A stretch of DNA of 64,000 nt from Bacteroidota bacterium (GCA_016705125.1 JADIYW010000026.1:36510-100509), one strand, 5' to 3'. Positions 48,720 through 58,370 are shown, counted from the first letter of the stretch. The notes: generated by a model from the letters alone, not told the origin. Numbers and translations: made by a program.

Positions 48720-49838
48720 CTAATTTATTTTAAAATTATTGATAAACCTAGTAGCGTCTTCTCCTTCAATACTTTTAGCATTTCCTTTTACTAAAACTTG
48801 ATAAAATCCGTTAGGTGTTACATAATACCTTATTTTATACATGTTTTTCTTTGCAGAAACCACAAATTCCTTGCAAGGATATTTCATAAAAACCAAAGGA
48901 TTTTCAGAAATTATTTTCCCATTTACTTCTTTTAAAACAGACTGAATTGCATTATTAAAAATAGATTCAGGTGCGATTCTATCATTATATAATGGAGAAA
49001 AACTTCCAACAAAGCTTATTTTTTTTGATATCAACTTAGAAAAATAGTTCTTAGATAGATAATCTGTCCCATTAAAGTTTTCTATTTTAAATATCTTTTC
49101 CGTTGGTTTTATTGGGAATTCAGCCTCCAATTCTGGAGTTGTAAACTTGAACCATGGAATTTGCTTAATTGTTTTCGGTGCTTTACTTTTTTTTGAAGAA
49201 TTGTTAATGGGAGGTACATTTTCCTTTTTGGCAGACAAATCGTTATAGCCTTTTATCTGACTAAAAAAATAATTAGCAGGCAAACTAAAAATTTGTGGTG
49301 GGTTACCTGAAACAATAAAAGAAGAAATATATCCATTATTATAAATAATTTTTCCTCTTATATATTTATTTGGTTTTGTAAAAATCTCAAAACTCATTTC
49401 TTCAAACCCCTCGCCAGTAAATGGTTTGCTTAATACGGGATAACCGCCAAAATTTATTGCATAACGTTGTATTTCTTCATCAAAAATAGGTCTTACGTCT
49501 TTCATTTTTAAACCATAAGCCACCTGATATACAGAAATTTGATATTGCAAATTAAAATTTGGGTCACCATAACTAGCAGTTTGAACTTTTTGTAATCCTT
49601 TGGATGTATAAATCTGTCGCTCCCCAAAAATCGGTTCTTCAGGCAATTTTACTTGCAGTGCGGAACCAGGTAATTTTCCAATTTTCCAACTACTGGTATC
49701 AAAATCATTAATTTCTTTGCTAATCTTCAACGGTTCAATTCCTTCATTGAGGAATACTCCATCTTGTTGACCAAAAACATTAGTAGAACAAAAGAAAAAT
49801 AAACTACTTATTAAGCAAAGTGTTTTAAAATGGTTCAT
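48720..49838 (-). CDS. Hypothetical exported protein with an internal duplication
   Basis: A 372-residue secreted or periplasmic protein of unknown function. A signal peptide (1-23, ending NVFG, cut before QQDG) is followed by two related modules of about 150 residues. Module 1 has SSWKIGKLPGSALQVKLPEE and GEGFEEMSFEIFTKPNKYIR. Module 2 has IPWFKFTTPELEAEFPIKPT and MKYPCKEFVVSAKKNMYKIR. Each ends in a turn like SSFIVSGN or YQVLVKGN and a short amphipathic helix. A Ser/Lys-rich linker (about residues 200-220) separates them. ATG 49838 is preferred to 49874, since the latter extends before the signal peptide. It precedes mfd by 12 bases and follows the lamin-tail gene. Confidence 0.65.
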   Translation of the reverse strand: MNHFKTLCLISSLFFFCSTNVFGQQDGVFLNEGIEPLKISKEINDFDTSSWKIGKLPGSALQVKLPEEPIFGERQIYTSKGLQKVQTASYGDPNFNLQYQISVYQVAYGLKMKDVRPIFDEEIQRYAINFGGYPVLSKPFTGEGFEEMSFEIFTKPNKYIRGKIIYNNGYISSFIVSGNPPQIFSLPANYFFSQIKGYNDLSAKKENVPPINNSSKKSKAPKTIKQIPWFKFTTPELEAEFPIKPTEKIFKIENFNGTDYLSKNYFSKLISKKISFVGSFSPLYNDRIAPESIFNNAIQSVLKEVNGKIISENPLVFMKYPCKEFVVSAKKNMYKIRYYVTPNGFYQVLVKGNAKSIEGEDATRFINNFKIN

Positions 49839-49913
49839 TCGCAATAAATAAAAATTCATTTTTTGTGGTCTCACGCTGTAAAGATAAAATTTAAAGATTT
49901 AAGATTATAAAAA

Positions 49914-52900
49914 TTAATCAAACTTTGTTGCTAAAACGCATTTTCCTTTCAATTTCTTAACTTTTCCCTCTGAATTAAAAAATTCTGCTGAAATAATATA
50001 AATTCCAACATCTGCTTTTAGTCCATTTTCATCAATTCCATCCCAAGTAAAAAATCCATTCTGTCCAATGGTTTCATTTTTTACCAAACGCCTAATTAAT
50101 CTTCCTCGAATATCATAAATAGTTACATTTGCTAGATATCCGATCTCATCAACCGTATAATTAATAGTCGTAAAATCTTCAAATCCATCCTGATTTGGAG
50201 AGAAAATTTCTGGCTCAACCACAAATTCTTCTTCAAGATTAAGGTTTAATGTAGAAGAATTAAGATAACTAGGCGTTGCAAACCCATAAGATTGTGCCGC
50301 ACTATGCCAATTACTTTGAAGTTGAGTTGGTGCATCAAAACTAATTCTTTCAAGTGAAACCCCATCTTCGTCATCTAATAACTTGAAATGCCAAGCATTA
50401 TCGAATGCAAAACTATCTAAGGCTACCAAATCAATATTTCTACGCACAACCACGACTCCTTCATCGTCCAAGTAATTAGGCATTCCGCTTACTTTTAAAA
50501 AATTCATAGGTCCTTTACTTAAGTATTCATTTATTACAACTTCTGGATTTTCAGTCATTACCATATAATCCTTAGGCAAAATTAATTTTCCTGTCGAACG
50601 CAAATCAACAAAATCTGTTGTTTCCCCTGTAATAACATCTTCTTCTGCAATTAATAAATCACGTGAAGTGAATATTTTATCTGACTTATTATAAATTTCA
50701 ACAAAATCAAAACCATTTGTTCTTGGATTAAAAAGCACTTCATTTATAATTAAATCACCTATTTCGACTTGTTGAGGCAATCCAAATTTAATGGTAGAAT
50801 TTGTTTCAATTGTATTGCCTGCACAATCTTTCAATCCCAAAATTGTGAGTGTATACAATACGTTTCCAACCATTTTTATAGGCAAATTCAAAGTTAGATT
50901 TTTAGGTTCATTTGCATCTAAACCAAAACTTACAATTTGTCCCATTCCATTATCAACATTAAATGAATAGGTATTTAAAATGGAAAAATCGATTATTTCG
51001 GTAAAAAATAATTTAATGGTTGAAGAATCAATTACCCAAAGGTCGGCAATTGTAGGCTTAATATTATCATTATTCTCATCTTCAACACTATTTTTTTGCC
51101 CTGGTGTTCCTCCACTATTGTTGGTAGATGCTTTCCAGTTATTTGCCTCACCACATGGATTGTCGGTATCAACCATTTCCAATGTCCAACCGCCATCTTG
51201 TTTTAGAGTATTTGCAAACCAACTATCTTCAAAATTAATAGAAAAGACAAGTTTTTCTTCACCATCCTTCAAAGTAAGTAATTCCCCATCATTGCTGATT
51301 GACGGAAAACTAGGCATACCAATTACCCTTCCAAAAGGAGCGAATTTCAGTGCATTGGTATCTTTTGTTAAAATGGCATATTCCGACGGATTCAAAAAAG
51401 TATTTGGAATTATTTCGTCGTCGCTAGCATCTCCAAACGTCCAATTACTAAGATTAATGGGATAATTTTTTCGATTATAAATTTCAACAAATTCAACATT
51501 TGGGAGTAGCACCATTGGGTCGGGGTCCGACATAATTTCCGTAATAACAACATCATTAAAATTAGCTGATTTTCCTATTGCAAAAAATAAAGTGTCTTTT
51601 ACCGAAGGATTACCTGGACAATCTTTAATGGCATCTAAAATTAAACGATAAACAATACTTGAGTCTAATACTGGCAAAATATTAAGCAGCACATTAGCAC
51701 CTTGAACCGTTGCTGAAGAAACAGTAATTCCATTGTCTATTGAAAATTGGGACCTCAAAAATCCATCATCTTGAATAGTTTCAGAGAATGAAACTTGAAC
51801 TTGATTGAGACCAATTACGCTAATGCCCGTTGCAAAAGGCGGTTTTGTGTCTGGCGTATTATTATAAATGCTATTTTGTGTGCCTGGTGTTCCTCCATTT
51901 AAATTATTAGATGCACTCCAATTAAATTTACCAGAGCAGGTTGCAAATGGATTAATTTGTTCAAGCGTATATCCACCATCATCTTTGTTGCCATCGTTAT
52001 ACCAACTAAGTGCATACGAAACGGTATCGATTATCACATTACTACCGTCTTTTAAAACAATAACATCACTGGTATTATTCAATGACGGTAATGTACCAAC
52101 GCCAATTTTGCTAACCAAAGAGCTGAATGAGGAAGTGTCAGCAGAAGAGCAAAGTATTACATATGCGCCAGAAGCCAAATTAAAAGCAGGTAAAACCCTT
52201 GAACTTGAAGGGTCTTCTATTTTCCAATTTGCAATGTTTATTGGGTTTGAAGTAGCATTAAATAATTCTATAAATTCTTTTGGTGGTATACCACTCAAAA
52301 CGTCGGGGTCGGGGTACAATTCGTTTATCACTACGCTTCTGAAATTTGGACTTGGCAATGTTCCAAATGAGAAAGTGCCTTGTAAATTATTTCCAATATT
52401 GGACGATAAATCTTGAATATTATTTGCCGTAAGTGTAAGTAATTGTCCGGAAGGAAATAAATTGGTAAAAACCAAGTGTACCAATTTGCGATTTAAATTA
52501 TCCAAAATAGCGGAATTTGGATTCCCTATACTATTGGAAACTGTATAATTTGTTTTGGTTTCAGCAAATGATTCTGCAATATCTTCATCGAATAAAACAT
52601 CTACTGAATTATTAGAAAGTGCTGTAATGGAAACAATTTTGGGCGGCGTAATATCTAAAACAGGTCCACTAGATGTGATAGAAAAATCATCAAAAAAGAA
52701 TTTGTCTTTTCGAGTAGAAGAGTAATAACAAGCTATACCAAAATGAGTAGTGCTTGTTAATGAATTATCTGTAACATTTCCAACAGAAACAAAATCACCA
52801 CCCGTTTTATAATTTTTCACAAAAAACGACCAATTCCCAATATTGTCTCTTATTATTTTTACTCTTATATTGGGTGTATCAGCCATCTGACCATCGATCA

Positions 52901-53315
52901 TTTTAATCAATTGGGTCTCCACTCCTCCAACTCTTTTTGAAAAAATTAGTCCATCTATTGCCCCCGTTTCTCCAATTTTCAATACATATCCATCGGCAAT
53001 TGTTAGATTTTGATTGTTTGCAGTAAGAAAAACACGCAACAAATTACTTGTTGAAGGCTGAAAATCCATTTTTAAATCAAGCTGCCACTCGGCATTATTC
53101 ATTAAAGTATTGGCAGTAGAAAGATAAGAGGTATCAGTGGCAGCCGGCCCATTTAGTTGCAATTTGCCACTCGCATTTATTATATAATCGCCTGCATCGC
53201 CTGTCCAGGCTGGGTTTGCAGTAAAATTACCATCTGCAAAATTATCGGTTAACTGTCCAATTGCAGGCAAAAAACCAGCAAAAAAGAATAGAATTAAAAT
53301 GGAAAAATTTTTCAT
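49914..53315 (-). CDS. Secreted lamin-tail-domain protein, T9SS-type C terminus
   Basis: A 1133-residue surface protein. Residues 1-20 form a signal peptide. The N-terminal domain (about 21-215) resembles a jelly-roll lectin or glycoside-binding fold (FADGNFTANPAWTGDAGDY, FFFDDFSI). Three lamin-tail domains follow, each starting with an NEL/TEI/NEV motif (VINELYPDPDVLSGIPPKEF, VITEIMSDPDPMVLLPNVEF, IINEVLFNPRTNGFDFVEIY). Ig-like regions lie between them (VDVLFDEDIAESFAET and similar). The end has EPEIFSPNQDGFEDFTTINY and IYDIRGRLIRRLVKN, an FlgD-like sorting end. Domains of this type occur on exported nucleases and adhesins; no catalytic motif was seen. It is probably surface cargo. Confidence 0.85.
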   Translation of the reverse strand: MKNFSILILFFFAGFLPAIGQLTDNFADGNFTANPAWTGDAGDYIINASGKLQLNGPAATDTSYLSTANTLMNNAEWQLDLKMDFQPSTSNLLRVFLTANNQNLTIADGYVLKIGETGAIDGLIFSKRVGGVETQLIKMIDGQMADTPNIRVKIIRDNIGNWSFFVKNYKTGGDFVSVGNVTDNSLTSTTHFGIACYYSSTRKDKFFFDDFSITSSGPVLDITPPKIVSITALSNNSVDVLFDEDIAESFAETKTNYTVSNSIGNPNSAILDNLNRKLVHLVFTNLFPSGQLLTLTANNIQDLSSNIGNNLQGTFSFGTLPSPNFRSVVINELYPDPDVLSGIPPKEFIELFNATSNPINIANWKIEDPSSSRVLPAFNLASGAYVILCSSADTSSFSSLVSKIGVGTLPSLNNTSDVIVLKDGSNVIIDTVSYALSWYNDGNKDDGGYTLEQINPFATCSGKFNWSASNNLNGGTPGTQNSIYNNTPDTKPPFATGISVIGLNQVQVSFSETIQDDGFLRSQFSIDNGITVSSATVQGANVLLNILPVLDSSIVYRLILDAIKDCPGNPSVKDTLFFAIGKSANFNDVVITEIMSDPDPMVLLPNVEFVEIYNRKNYPINLSNWTFGDASDDEIIPNTFLNPSEYAILTKDTNALKFAPFGRVIGMPSFPSISNDGELLTLKDGEEKLVFSINFEDSWFANTLKQDGGWTLEMVDTDNPCGEANNWKASTNNSGGTPGQKNSVEDENNDNIKPTIADLWVIDSSTIKLFFTEIIDFSILNTYSFNVDNGMGQIVSFGLDANEPKNLTLNLPIKMVGNVLYTLTILGLKDCAGNTIETNSTIKFGLPQQVEIGDLIINEVLFNPRTNGFDFVEIYNKSDKIFTSRDLLIAEEDVITGETTDFVDLRSTGKLILPKDYMVMTENPEVVINEYLSKGPMNFLKVSGMPNYLDDEGVVVVRRNIDLVALDSFAFDNAWHFKLLDDEDGVSLERISFDAPTQLQSNWHSAAQSYGFATPSYLNSSTLNLNLEEEFVVEPEIFSPNQDGFEDFTTINYTVDEIGYLANVTIYDIRGRLIRRLVKNETIGQNGFFTWDGIDENGLKADVGIYIISAEFFNSEGKVKKLKGKCVLATKFD

Positions 53316-53355
53316 AAACCTAATATAGAATTAATTTTTAAATCTTGCTAATGAT

Positions 53356-53363
53356 TATATTTG
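53356..53363 (+). promoter_or_regulatory. -7 promoter box for asd
   Basis: TATATTTG matches TAnnTTTG and lies 38 bases upstream of the asd ATG, in the divergent gap with the lamin-tail gene. A T-rich word at 53335-53339 may be the -33 part. Confidence 0.5.
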
Positions 53364-53401
53364 CAAGGTACAAATAAAATAAATATTTAAAAGATAAAGA
53401 A

Positions 53402-54394
53402 ATGAAAGTTGCAGTTGTAGGCGCTACTGGATTAGTAGGCGGCGAAATGATGAAAGTACTAACAGAGCGAAATTTTCCGATTACAGAACTTATTCCTGTA
53501 GCATCGGAGAAATCGGCAGGTAAGATAATTGATTTCCAAGGTAAACAATGGACGGTAGTAGTAGCTGAAACTGCTATTGCAATGCAACCCGATGTAGCCA
53601 TTTTTTCAGCTGGCGGCACCATGTCGCTTGAGTGGGCACCTAAATTTGCTGCAGCTGGTATTACGGTTATTGACAATTCGAGTGCTTGGCGAATGGACCC
53701 TACAAAAAAATTAGTGGTGCCAGAAATTAATGCCGACGCATTAACAGCAGAAGATAAAATAATTGCAAACCCTAATTGTTCCACCATTCAAATGGTGGTG
53801 GCTTTGAATCCATTGCACCAAAAATATAAAATAAAAAGAGTAGTTGTTTCTACTTACCAATCGGTAACAGGAACCGGCAAAAAAGCGGTGGACCAAATGA
53901 TGAACGAACGAAATGGGATATTGGATGGCGAGATGGCTTATAAATACAAAATTGACATGAATTTGATTCCTCAGATAGATGTCTTTTTGGAAAATGGTTA
54001 TACCAAAGAAGAGATGAAAATGACACATGAAACTAAAAAGATTATGCGTGATGAAAGCATTTTGGTAACTGCTACAACGGTAAGAGTACCTGTTATGGGT
54101 GGCCACTCAGAAGCAGTGAATGTGGAGTTTGAAAACGAATTTGAATTAGCTGATATCCGCAATATTTTGGAAAATGCACCAGGTGTGGTGGTTGTAGACG
54201 ACCCAACCAATTTCAAATACCCTATGCCATTGGATGCTCATGGAAAAGATGAGGTTTTGGTAGGCAGATTAAGAAGAGACGAAACACAGCCTAAAACTTT
54301 AAATATGTGGATAGTAGCCGACAATCTCCGAAAAGGAGCTGCCACCAATGCTGTTCAAATTGCGGAATATTTAATGGAAAAGGGGCTTTTATAG
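53402..54394 (+). CDS. asd: Aspartate-semialdehyde dehydrogenase
   Basis: A 330-residue NADP-dependent enzyme that reduces aspartyl phosphate to the semialdehyde, feeding lysine, threonine, methionine and diaminopimelate for peptidoglycan. The nucleotide fold starts MKVAVVGATGLVGGEMMKVL. The active-site cysteine is C126 in NPNCSTIQMV, and VPVMGGHSEAVNVE carries the substrate-binding histidine. It ends GAATNAVQIAEYLMEKGLL. Length and motifs are normal. A strong hairpin terminator follows within 70 bases; the flanking genes are on the other strand, so it is monocistronic. Confidence 0.97.
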   Translation: MKVAVVGATGLVGGEMMKVLTERNFPITELIPVASEKSAGKIIDFQGKQWTVVVAETAIAMQPDVAIFSAGGTMSLEWAPKFAAAGITVIDNSSAWRMDPTKKLVVPEINADALTAEDKIIANPNCSTIQMVVALNPLHQKYKIKRVVVSTYQSVTGTGKKAVDQMMNERNGILDGEMAYKYKIDMNLIPQIDVFLENGYTKEEMKMTHETKKIMRDESILVTATTVRVPVMGGHSEAVNVEFENEFELADIRNILENAPGVVVVDDPTNFKYPMPLDAHGKDEVLVGRLRRDETQPKTLNMWIVADNLRKGAATNAVQIAEYLMEKGLL

Positions 54395-54420
54395 TTTAAA
54401 TTCTTTCAATTAAAAAGCTT

Positions 54421-54465
54421 AAAAAATTGAAGGCGAATGCGTTGCAATCGCCTTCAATTTTTTAT
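54421..54465. terminator. Terminator after asd
   Basis: AAAAAATTGAAGGCGA (54421-54436) pairs perfectly with TCGCCTTCAATTTTTT (54448-54463), a 16-bp stem with an 11-base loop and A/T tails on both sides. It can stop asd and the convergent hypothetical gene. Confidence 0.92.
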
Positions 54466-54481
54466 ATACATCAATTATTAG

Positions 54482-55201
54482 CTATTCATTTTCTTTTAAA
54501 ATCTTGTCCTCCATTTTATCATTCTCCTTTTCAACTTCTTTTACAATTTCGTTTTTAACTTCATTATCTGACAATTTTTCTTGGGTTTTTTCTGGTTCCA
54601 CTTCTTGTTTACCTCTCAACTCTTTTGGTACATAATTTCCCTTATGTCTTCGTTTCAAAATAGCCTCCTTTTGGTTAGCCTTTTCTTCCATTCTCTTTAT
54701 TCTTCTTGCTTCTTCTTGAATCAATCTTTGTTCTTTTTCTTCTTCCGTTTCTTCTTTTTTAACCTTTAATTGGTGCGGCAATATTTTAAAAGTATCATCT
54801 ATAGGTATTTCAACTTCCCACCAAAGTATTTTTAGTCGGGCTATACCAACGCTTCTAAGACTGATAGGTTGTGCCAATAAATTGCTCAACATCTGAAAAA
54901 AAGAAGTAATTATACTAATTTCGGATATGGTTGTAATTTCGATGAATGATTTTTTGGGAATCACCTGTGGCGTTTCGTAATTCATCTCGCCTACCTCCAC
55001 GGTTCCGTTATATAATTCTGTTTTGATGGAAATAATTTCGATAGGCAAAAAGAAAGTATTTTCAAATCGAATGCGTGTTTCAGATTTTACACTTAGCAAT
55101 CCAATTTCTTTTACCTTTACTTCAATAATATCAACCGAACGCTGCTCGCTCGCTTTTTTGATTATATATTGCCTTATTTTATTATTAATCCACTTAAACA
55201 T
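54482..55201 (-). CDS. Hypothetical protein with LEA-like N-terminal part and charged coiled-coil tail
   Basis: A 239-residue cytoplasmic or membrane-peripheral protein of unknown function. The first 140 residues have a pattern of beta strands (VDIIEVKVKEIGLLSVKSET, IEIISIKTELYNGTVEVGEM) reminiscent of LEA type 2 or related small beta folds. The last 90 residues are a Glu/Lys-rich coiled coil (KKEETEEEKEQRLIQEEARR) with no hydrophobic core, suggesting an extended tail. No signal peptide is present. It is not closely linked to its neighbours, with 56 bases to the DUF5995 gene. The LEA comparison is weak. Confidence 0.6.
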   Translation of the reverse strand: MFKWINNKIRQYIIKKASEQRSVDIIEVKVKEIGLLSVKSETRIRFENTFFLPIEIISIKTELYNGTVEVGEMNYETPQVIPKKSFIEITTISEISIITSFFQMLSNLLAQPISLRSVGIARLKILWWEVEIPIDDTFKILPHQLKVKKEETEEEKEQRLIQEEARRIKRMEEKANQKEAILKRRHKGNYVPKELRGKQEVEPEKTQEKLSDNEVKNEIVKEVEKENDKMEDKILKENE

Positions 55202-55257
55202 ATAGAATATTTTAACAAATTATTGTTTTTAAAAAGCATTAATGCTTTTAATCTCTG

Positions 55258-56109
55258 CTAAATAACACCGTTTTCTTTCAATGTTTTAAACAAGTCTTCT
55301 TTACCAAAAAAATCATTTCTAAGTTTGTTGAGAATGTTTTTCTCTAATGAAGGATTTTGCAGATATAAGCCATTTTCCCAAGCTTGGGATCTCAACAATT
55401 GAAATCCCAAATAAGTAGTAATTCCATCTCCAAAAATTGCATCTACAAAATCTCCCAATTGAAAACCTCCTAAAGCAAATGAAGGATCATAATTATAATT
55501 TTGTTGTAAATAAGAACTAGCACTATCAAGAGAGGTAACTAAAATATCTCCATAAAGAAAATAATCATCCTTATTTTCCAATTTATAATTAGCACCCTTT
55601 ATTGCTTTAGATAAATCGACACACAGATGGGCATTTATACTTGTGAAAATGGTGTGAATTATAGAAATGTCATCATTTAAAGCTAATTTATAAAATTCTT
55701 TCCAATGGTATTCAACTTTTGCATCAATTAAATGAGCATATAAATTCATTAAATAGCTTTTGCCAAAAATAAATGCTAAATACTCCGCCTTTTCTCCATC
55801 TTCAAATTGATCTAATGACTTTGTAACTAATTCTGTAATTGCTTTATAAAGTGTCGGAAAAGTTCCTCTTTTATCATGGTAAGCAGAAAATATTTTTCCA
55901 ATTTTAAATTGCCTATACTCTAAATCCTCAATTGATTCAAGGGTTGTGGTATCCGAAAGTTTTAACAATTCTGCGATATCAGCATCACTAATTTCATTAT
56001 TTTTAGGATTTTCAATAGCTCTTTCTAAATCAGAAAAAACAATATTTTTTTCTTTTTTACAAGCAAAAATTAAAAACAAAAGTGGTAGTACAAATAATAA
56101 CTTTCTCAT
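55258..56109 (-). CDS. Putative lipoprotein, DUF5995-like
   Basis: A 283-residue lipoprotein: MRKLLFVLPLLFLIFACKKE gives a signal peptide with a lipobox (FLIFAC). The mature part is helical, and the region IHTIFTSINAHLCVDLSKAI resembles the DUF5995 motif (alpha-helical, Asn-Ala-His with a nearby Asp). AEYLAFIFGKSYLMNLYAHL is another conserved-looking segment. ATG 56109 is chosen over 56142, since the lipoprotein signal starts there. Function is unknown; DUF5995 is uncharacterised. Confidence 0.65.
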   Translation of the reverse strand: MRKLLFVLPLLFLIFACKKEKNIVFSDLERAIENPKNNEISDADIAELLKLSDTTTLESIEDLEYRQFKIGKIFSAYHDKRGTFPTLYKAITELVTKSLDQFEDGEKAEYLAFIFGKSYLMNLYAHLIDAKVEYHWKEFYKLALNDDISIIHTIFTSINAHLCVDLSKAIKGANYKLENKDDYFLYGDILVTSLDSASSYLQQNYNYDPSFALGGFQLGDFVDAIFGDGITTYLGFQLLRSQAWENGLYLQNPSLEKNILNKLRNDFFGKEDLFKTLKENGVI

Positions 56110-56220
56110 TTTTTTAAACACAATTTCTACAAATATATTCAATTACAAAATTTATAATCATACTTTACTATTAAGAAATAAATGTATTAAAGGAAAAATG
56201 CAAAAAAAATGATTTTTCTA

Positions 56221-57551
56221 TTACTGCTTTTCAAAAGTTTGCACATAATTTCCTTCATCATTTTTTATTTCAAGAAAATAAAAACCATTCACGAGGTTTA
56301 CCAAATCAATTTTTAACTGACCATTTGCTATTTCATCGTATCTCATATTTCGCACTATTTTACCTTGAATATCCAAGATTTTTATACTTGTATTTTCCAT
56401 TTTTTTATCCAAATTGACCAACAAAAAATCTTTGGCTGGATTTGGGAAAACTGATTTTATTTCGGTTAATGTATTTTCCGGAACTGCTGTAAAAACGGGA
56501 CTTTCGAAAACATTCACTACCAAAAACTTACCGAATTCATATTCTTTATTAGAAGCTGTTTCGGCTACATCCAAAAGATTAATTGTCCGATTGCGCGCCG
56601 AGAACGAATAATTATGTCTGCGGTGGATATGGCCAGCCAACCATAAGCCCAATTTGTTTTTATAGGGCAAAAATAGCTCGCCCAATTGTTCATACTCAGT
56701 GGCAGCAAATGCATTTATCACTCCCCAAGCATCACGAACGGGTGGATGATGACTTACCAAAATGGTGCTTTTTTCTTTGACATTCCCCAATTCCTCAAAA
56801 GTCTGTTTTATGAATTTAAAAGTGCCTCCAGCAAAATTATGCAATTCAGCTTCGGGGCCAATGCCTGGCCCAGGTGGGAATCGGGCAGCATAACGAGGAT
56901 TAAAATCTAAAAAAACGAATTTCGTTTGCCCATAATTAAAGGAATAATTTTGCAGATTATTAAAATTCTTGGTTTGTGGGTTCCAATTTGAATTTAGACG
57001 AGTGCCGTCGTTCCAATTTGGAAAAATGATTTTAGCTGGTCGAAATTTTCTGCAAAAATGGTATTGATTAAAGAATCTCCTTTTGGCTCAGGTTCCACCA
57101 CATCGGGCGTACCATTATAATAGGACCATGTATCATGATTCCCAATTAAAGGAATATAGGGAATTTGGCAATTATCCATAATGGATTTAAACATCATAAA
57201 TTCCGACTTCTCGCCACTATCGGTCAAATCACCCGATACGATCACAAATTTTATATTGTTTGCTGCATGATTTCTATTTATCCATTCAACAGTTGCACGC
57301 AAAGCCTTAGCTGGAGCACCATTATCTATAGCTGGCATGGTATCGTTATAGCCAGGCGAGCCATAATCATCTACCCCTTCACCGATATGGGTATCGGTTA
57401 GATGAATAAATGAAAACTGATAGCTTGAGCCAGAAATATCCTTATTAAAATCGTAAAAATGAACGATGGTAGAATCTTGGCTAAAGCTATCAATACCCAA
57501 AAAAAGCAATAAAGTGAAAAGCCATAATTTCATTTTTTTCGTTTTAGACAT
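56221..57551 (-). pseudogene. Calcineurin-like metallophosphoesterase with T9SS sorting domain, one frameshift
   Basis: A secreted phosphoesterase of about 440 residues read in two frames. Starting at ATG 57551 (or 57533), a signal peptide (MKLWLFTLLLFLGIDSFSQ) leads into the catalytic domain with IHLTDTHIGEG, VIVSGDLTDSGEK and LIGNHDTW. At a run of five A (57022-57026; T on the coding strand) one base is missing: adding it joins QLKSFF to PNWNDGTRLNSNWNPQTKNF and the frame then continues through VSHHPPVRDAWG and LAGHIHRRHNYSF to the end. The last 75 residues are a type A sorting domain (SVFPNPAKDFLLVNL, IKILDIQGKIVRN, VNGFYFLEIKNDEG). A lone indel in a homopolymer suggests sequencing error; natural inactivation cannot be excluded. 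Confidence 0.8.
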
Positions 57552-57811
57552 AAATTGAAATTCTAAGGTAATCAATTTGTGCCGAAAAAAAAAGCTACCA
57601 AAATATTGTAAAAAAAGAAACTCCAAAGTCAATTCTTTTTTGGAAAGAAAAAGATAGAAACAAACTAGCACTTATTAGTATTCCCATTTTAGAGAAAAAC
57701 TTTTTTCAACCTGTTATGGCTATATTAATACAAAATTTAAATTGAAAATCCAGGGTAATGTTTATACATTAACCAAAGCTGATATAAACATTTTGTTAGA
57801 GGCCAAAAGAT

Positions 57812-58003
57812 TCAATCCATTATTTTACATTCAAACAAATGTTCTCCACTATTTGTCGTTCTATATAAAATTTTATCTCCTTTTTTCCAATTACCGTAAA
57901 ATGAATCGCCCTCATAAACAGTAGTTCCATCTTCAAGTCGAATTTTCCTAATAAAAATGTTTATGGATTTAATCTTTGAAATACCTGTCTTTTTTATTCC
58001 CAA
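57812..58003 (-). CDS. Small hypothetical protein
   Basis: A 63-residue frame starting at TTG 58003, with the plausible soluble segment KIRLEDGTTVYEGDSFYGNW and GDKILYRTTNSGEHLFECKI. The start overlaps the 3' end of the 49-residue ORF upstream. No family is recognised. The segment reads like a real protein, but the start is uncertain, and a frameshift joining it to the upstream ORF is possible. Confidence 0.4.
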   Translation of the reverse strand: MGIKKTGISKIKSINIFIRKIRLEDGTTVYEGDSFYGNWKKGDKILYRTTNSGEHLFECKIMD

Positions 58004-58118
58004 TTTCCAAGTCCTTTTCCATTTTATTAATCGGTCGTCCTGCTAAATACCATCCAATTAAGAACACTAATAATATAGGAACTAAGAAAGTCAATGCACC
58101 GAGAAAAAAATTGTCCAT
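57969..58118 (-). CDS. Very small one-helix membrane protein (49 residues)
   Basis: ATG 58118 to TAA 57969 encodes MDNFFLGALTFLVPILLVFL, then IGWYLAGRPINKMEKDLEIG and a basic C terminus. One strong hydrophobic helix covers residues 4-26. It overlaps the 62-residue ORF upstream and the 63-residue frame downstream, as in a translationally coupled trio. Family unknown. Confidence 0.45.
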   Translation of the reverse strand: MDNFFLGALTFLVPILLVFLIGWYLAGRPINKMEKDLEIGNKKDRYFKD

Positions 58119-58279
58119 GATAGATTGGCTTTCCAATAACTTATACCAAGCCCTATTATCATAGCTCCGAAAGCCATAAGTGTCAACTCCTTTAATTTTT
58201 CATTCTTGTGTGTTTTGGCTTGCTGAATTGTCTGTTTCAGTTCTTCCTTTTCATTTCGAGTTAATCCAACTTTGTCCAT
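58091..58279 (-). CDS. Small hypothetical protein with charged N terminus and one membrane helix
   Basis: A 62-residue protein: the charged helix TRNEKEELKQTIQQAKTHKN is followed by a membrane helix at about residues 33-50 (LTLMAFGAMIIGLGISYW). The frame, from ATG 58279, is clean. It overlaps the start of the 49-residue ORF. I do not recognise the family. Together with the next two ORFs it forms a minus-strand cluster of tiny membrane-related genes. Confidence 0.45.
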   Translation of the reverse strand: MDKVGLTRNEKEELKQTIQQAKTHKNEKLKELTLMAFGAMIIGLGISYWKANLSWTIFFSVH

Positions 58280-58370
58280 TCGCTTTTAAACCTATGTTCA
58301 CCAACATTATATATCACCAACTGATTTCTAAATATATCCTTATTTTCTCAATTTACATAAAAAAATCCAA

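Noticed and set aside
57742..57924. 60-residue plus-strand frame
   Set aside because: It overlaps the more protein-like minus-strand micro-ORF and has no promoter, ribosome site or recognised motif.
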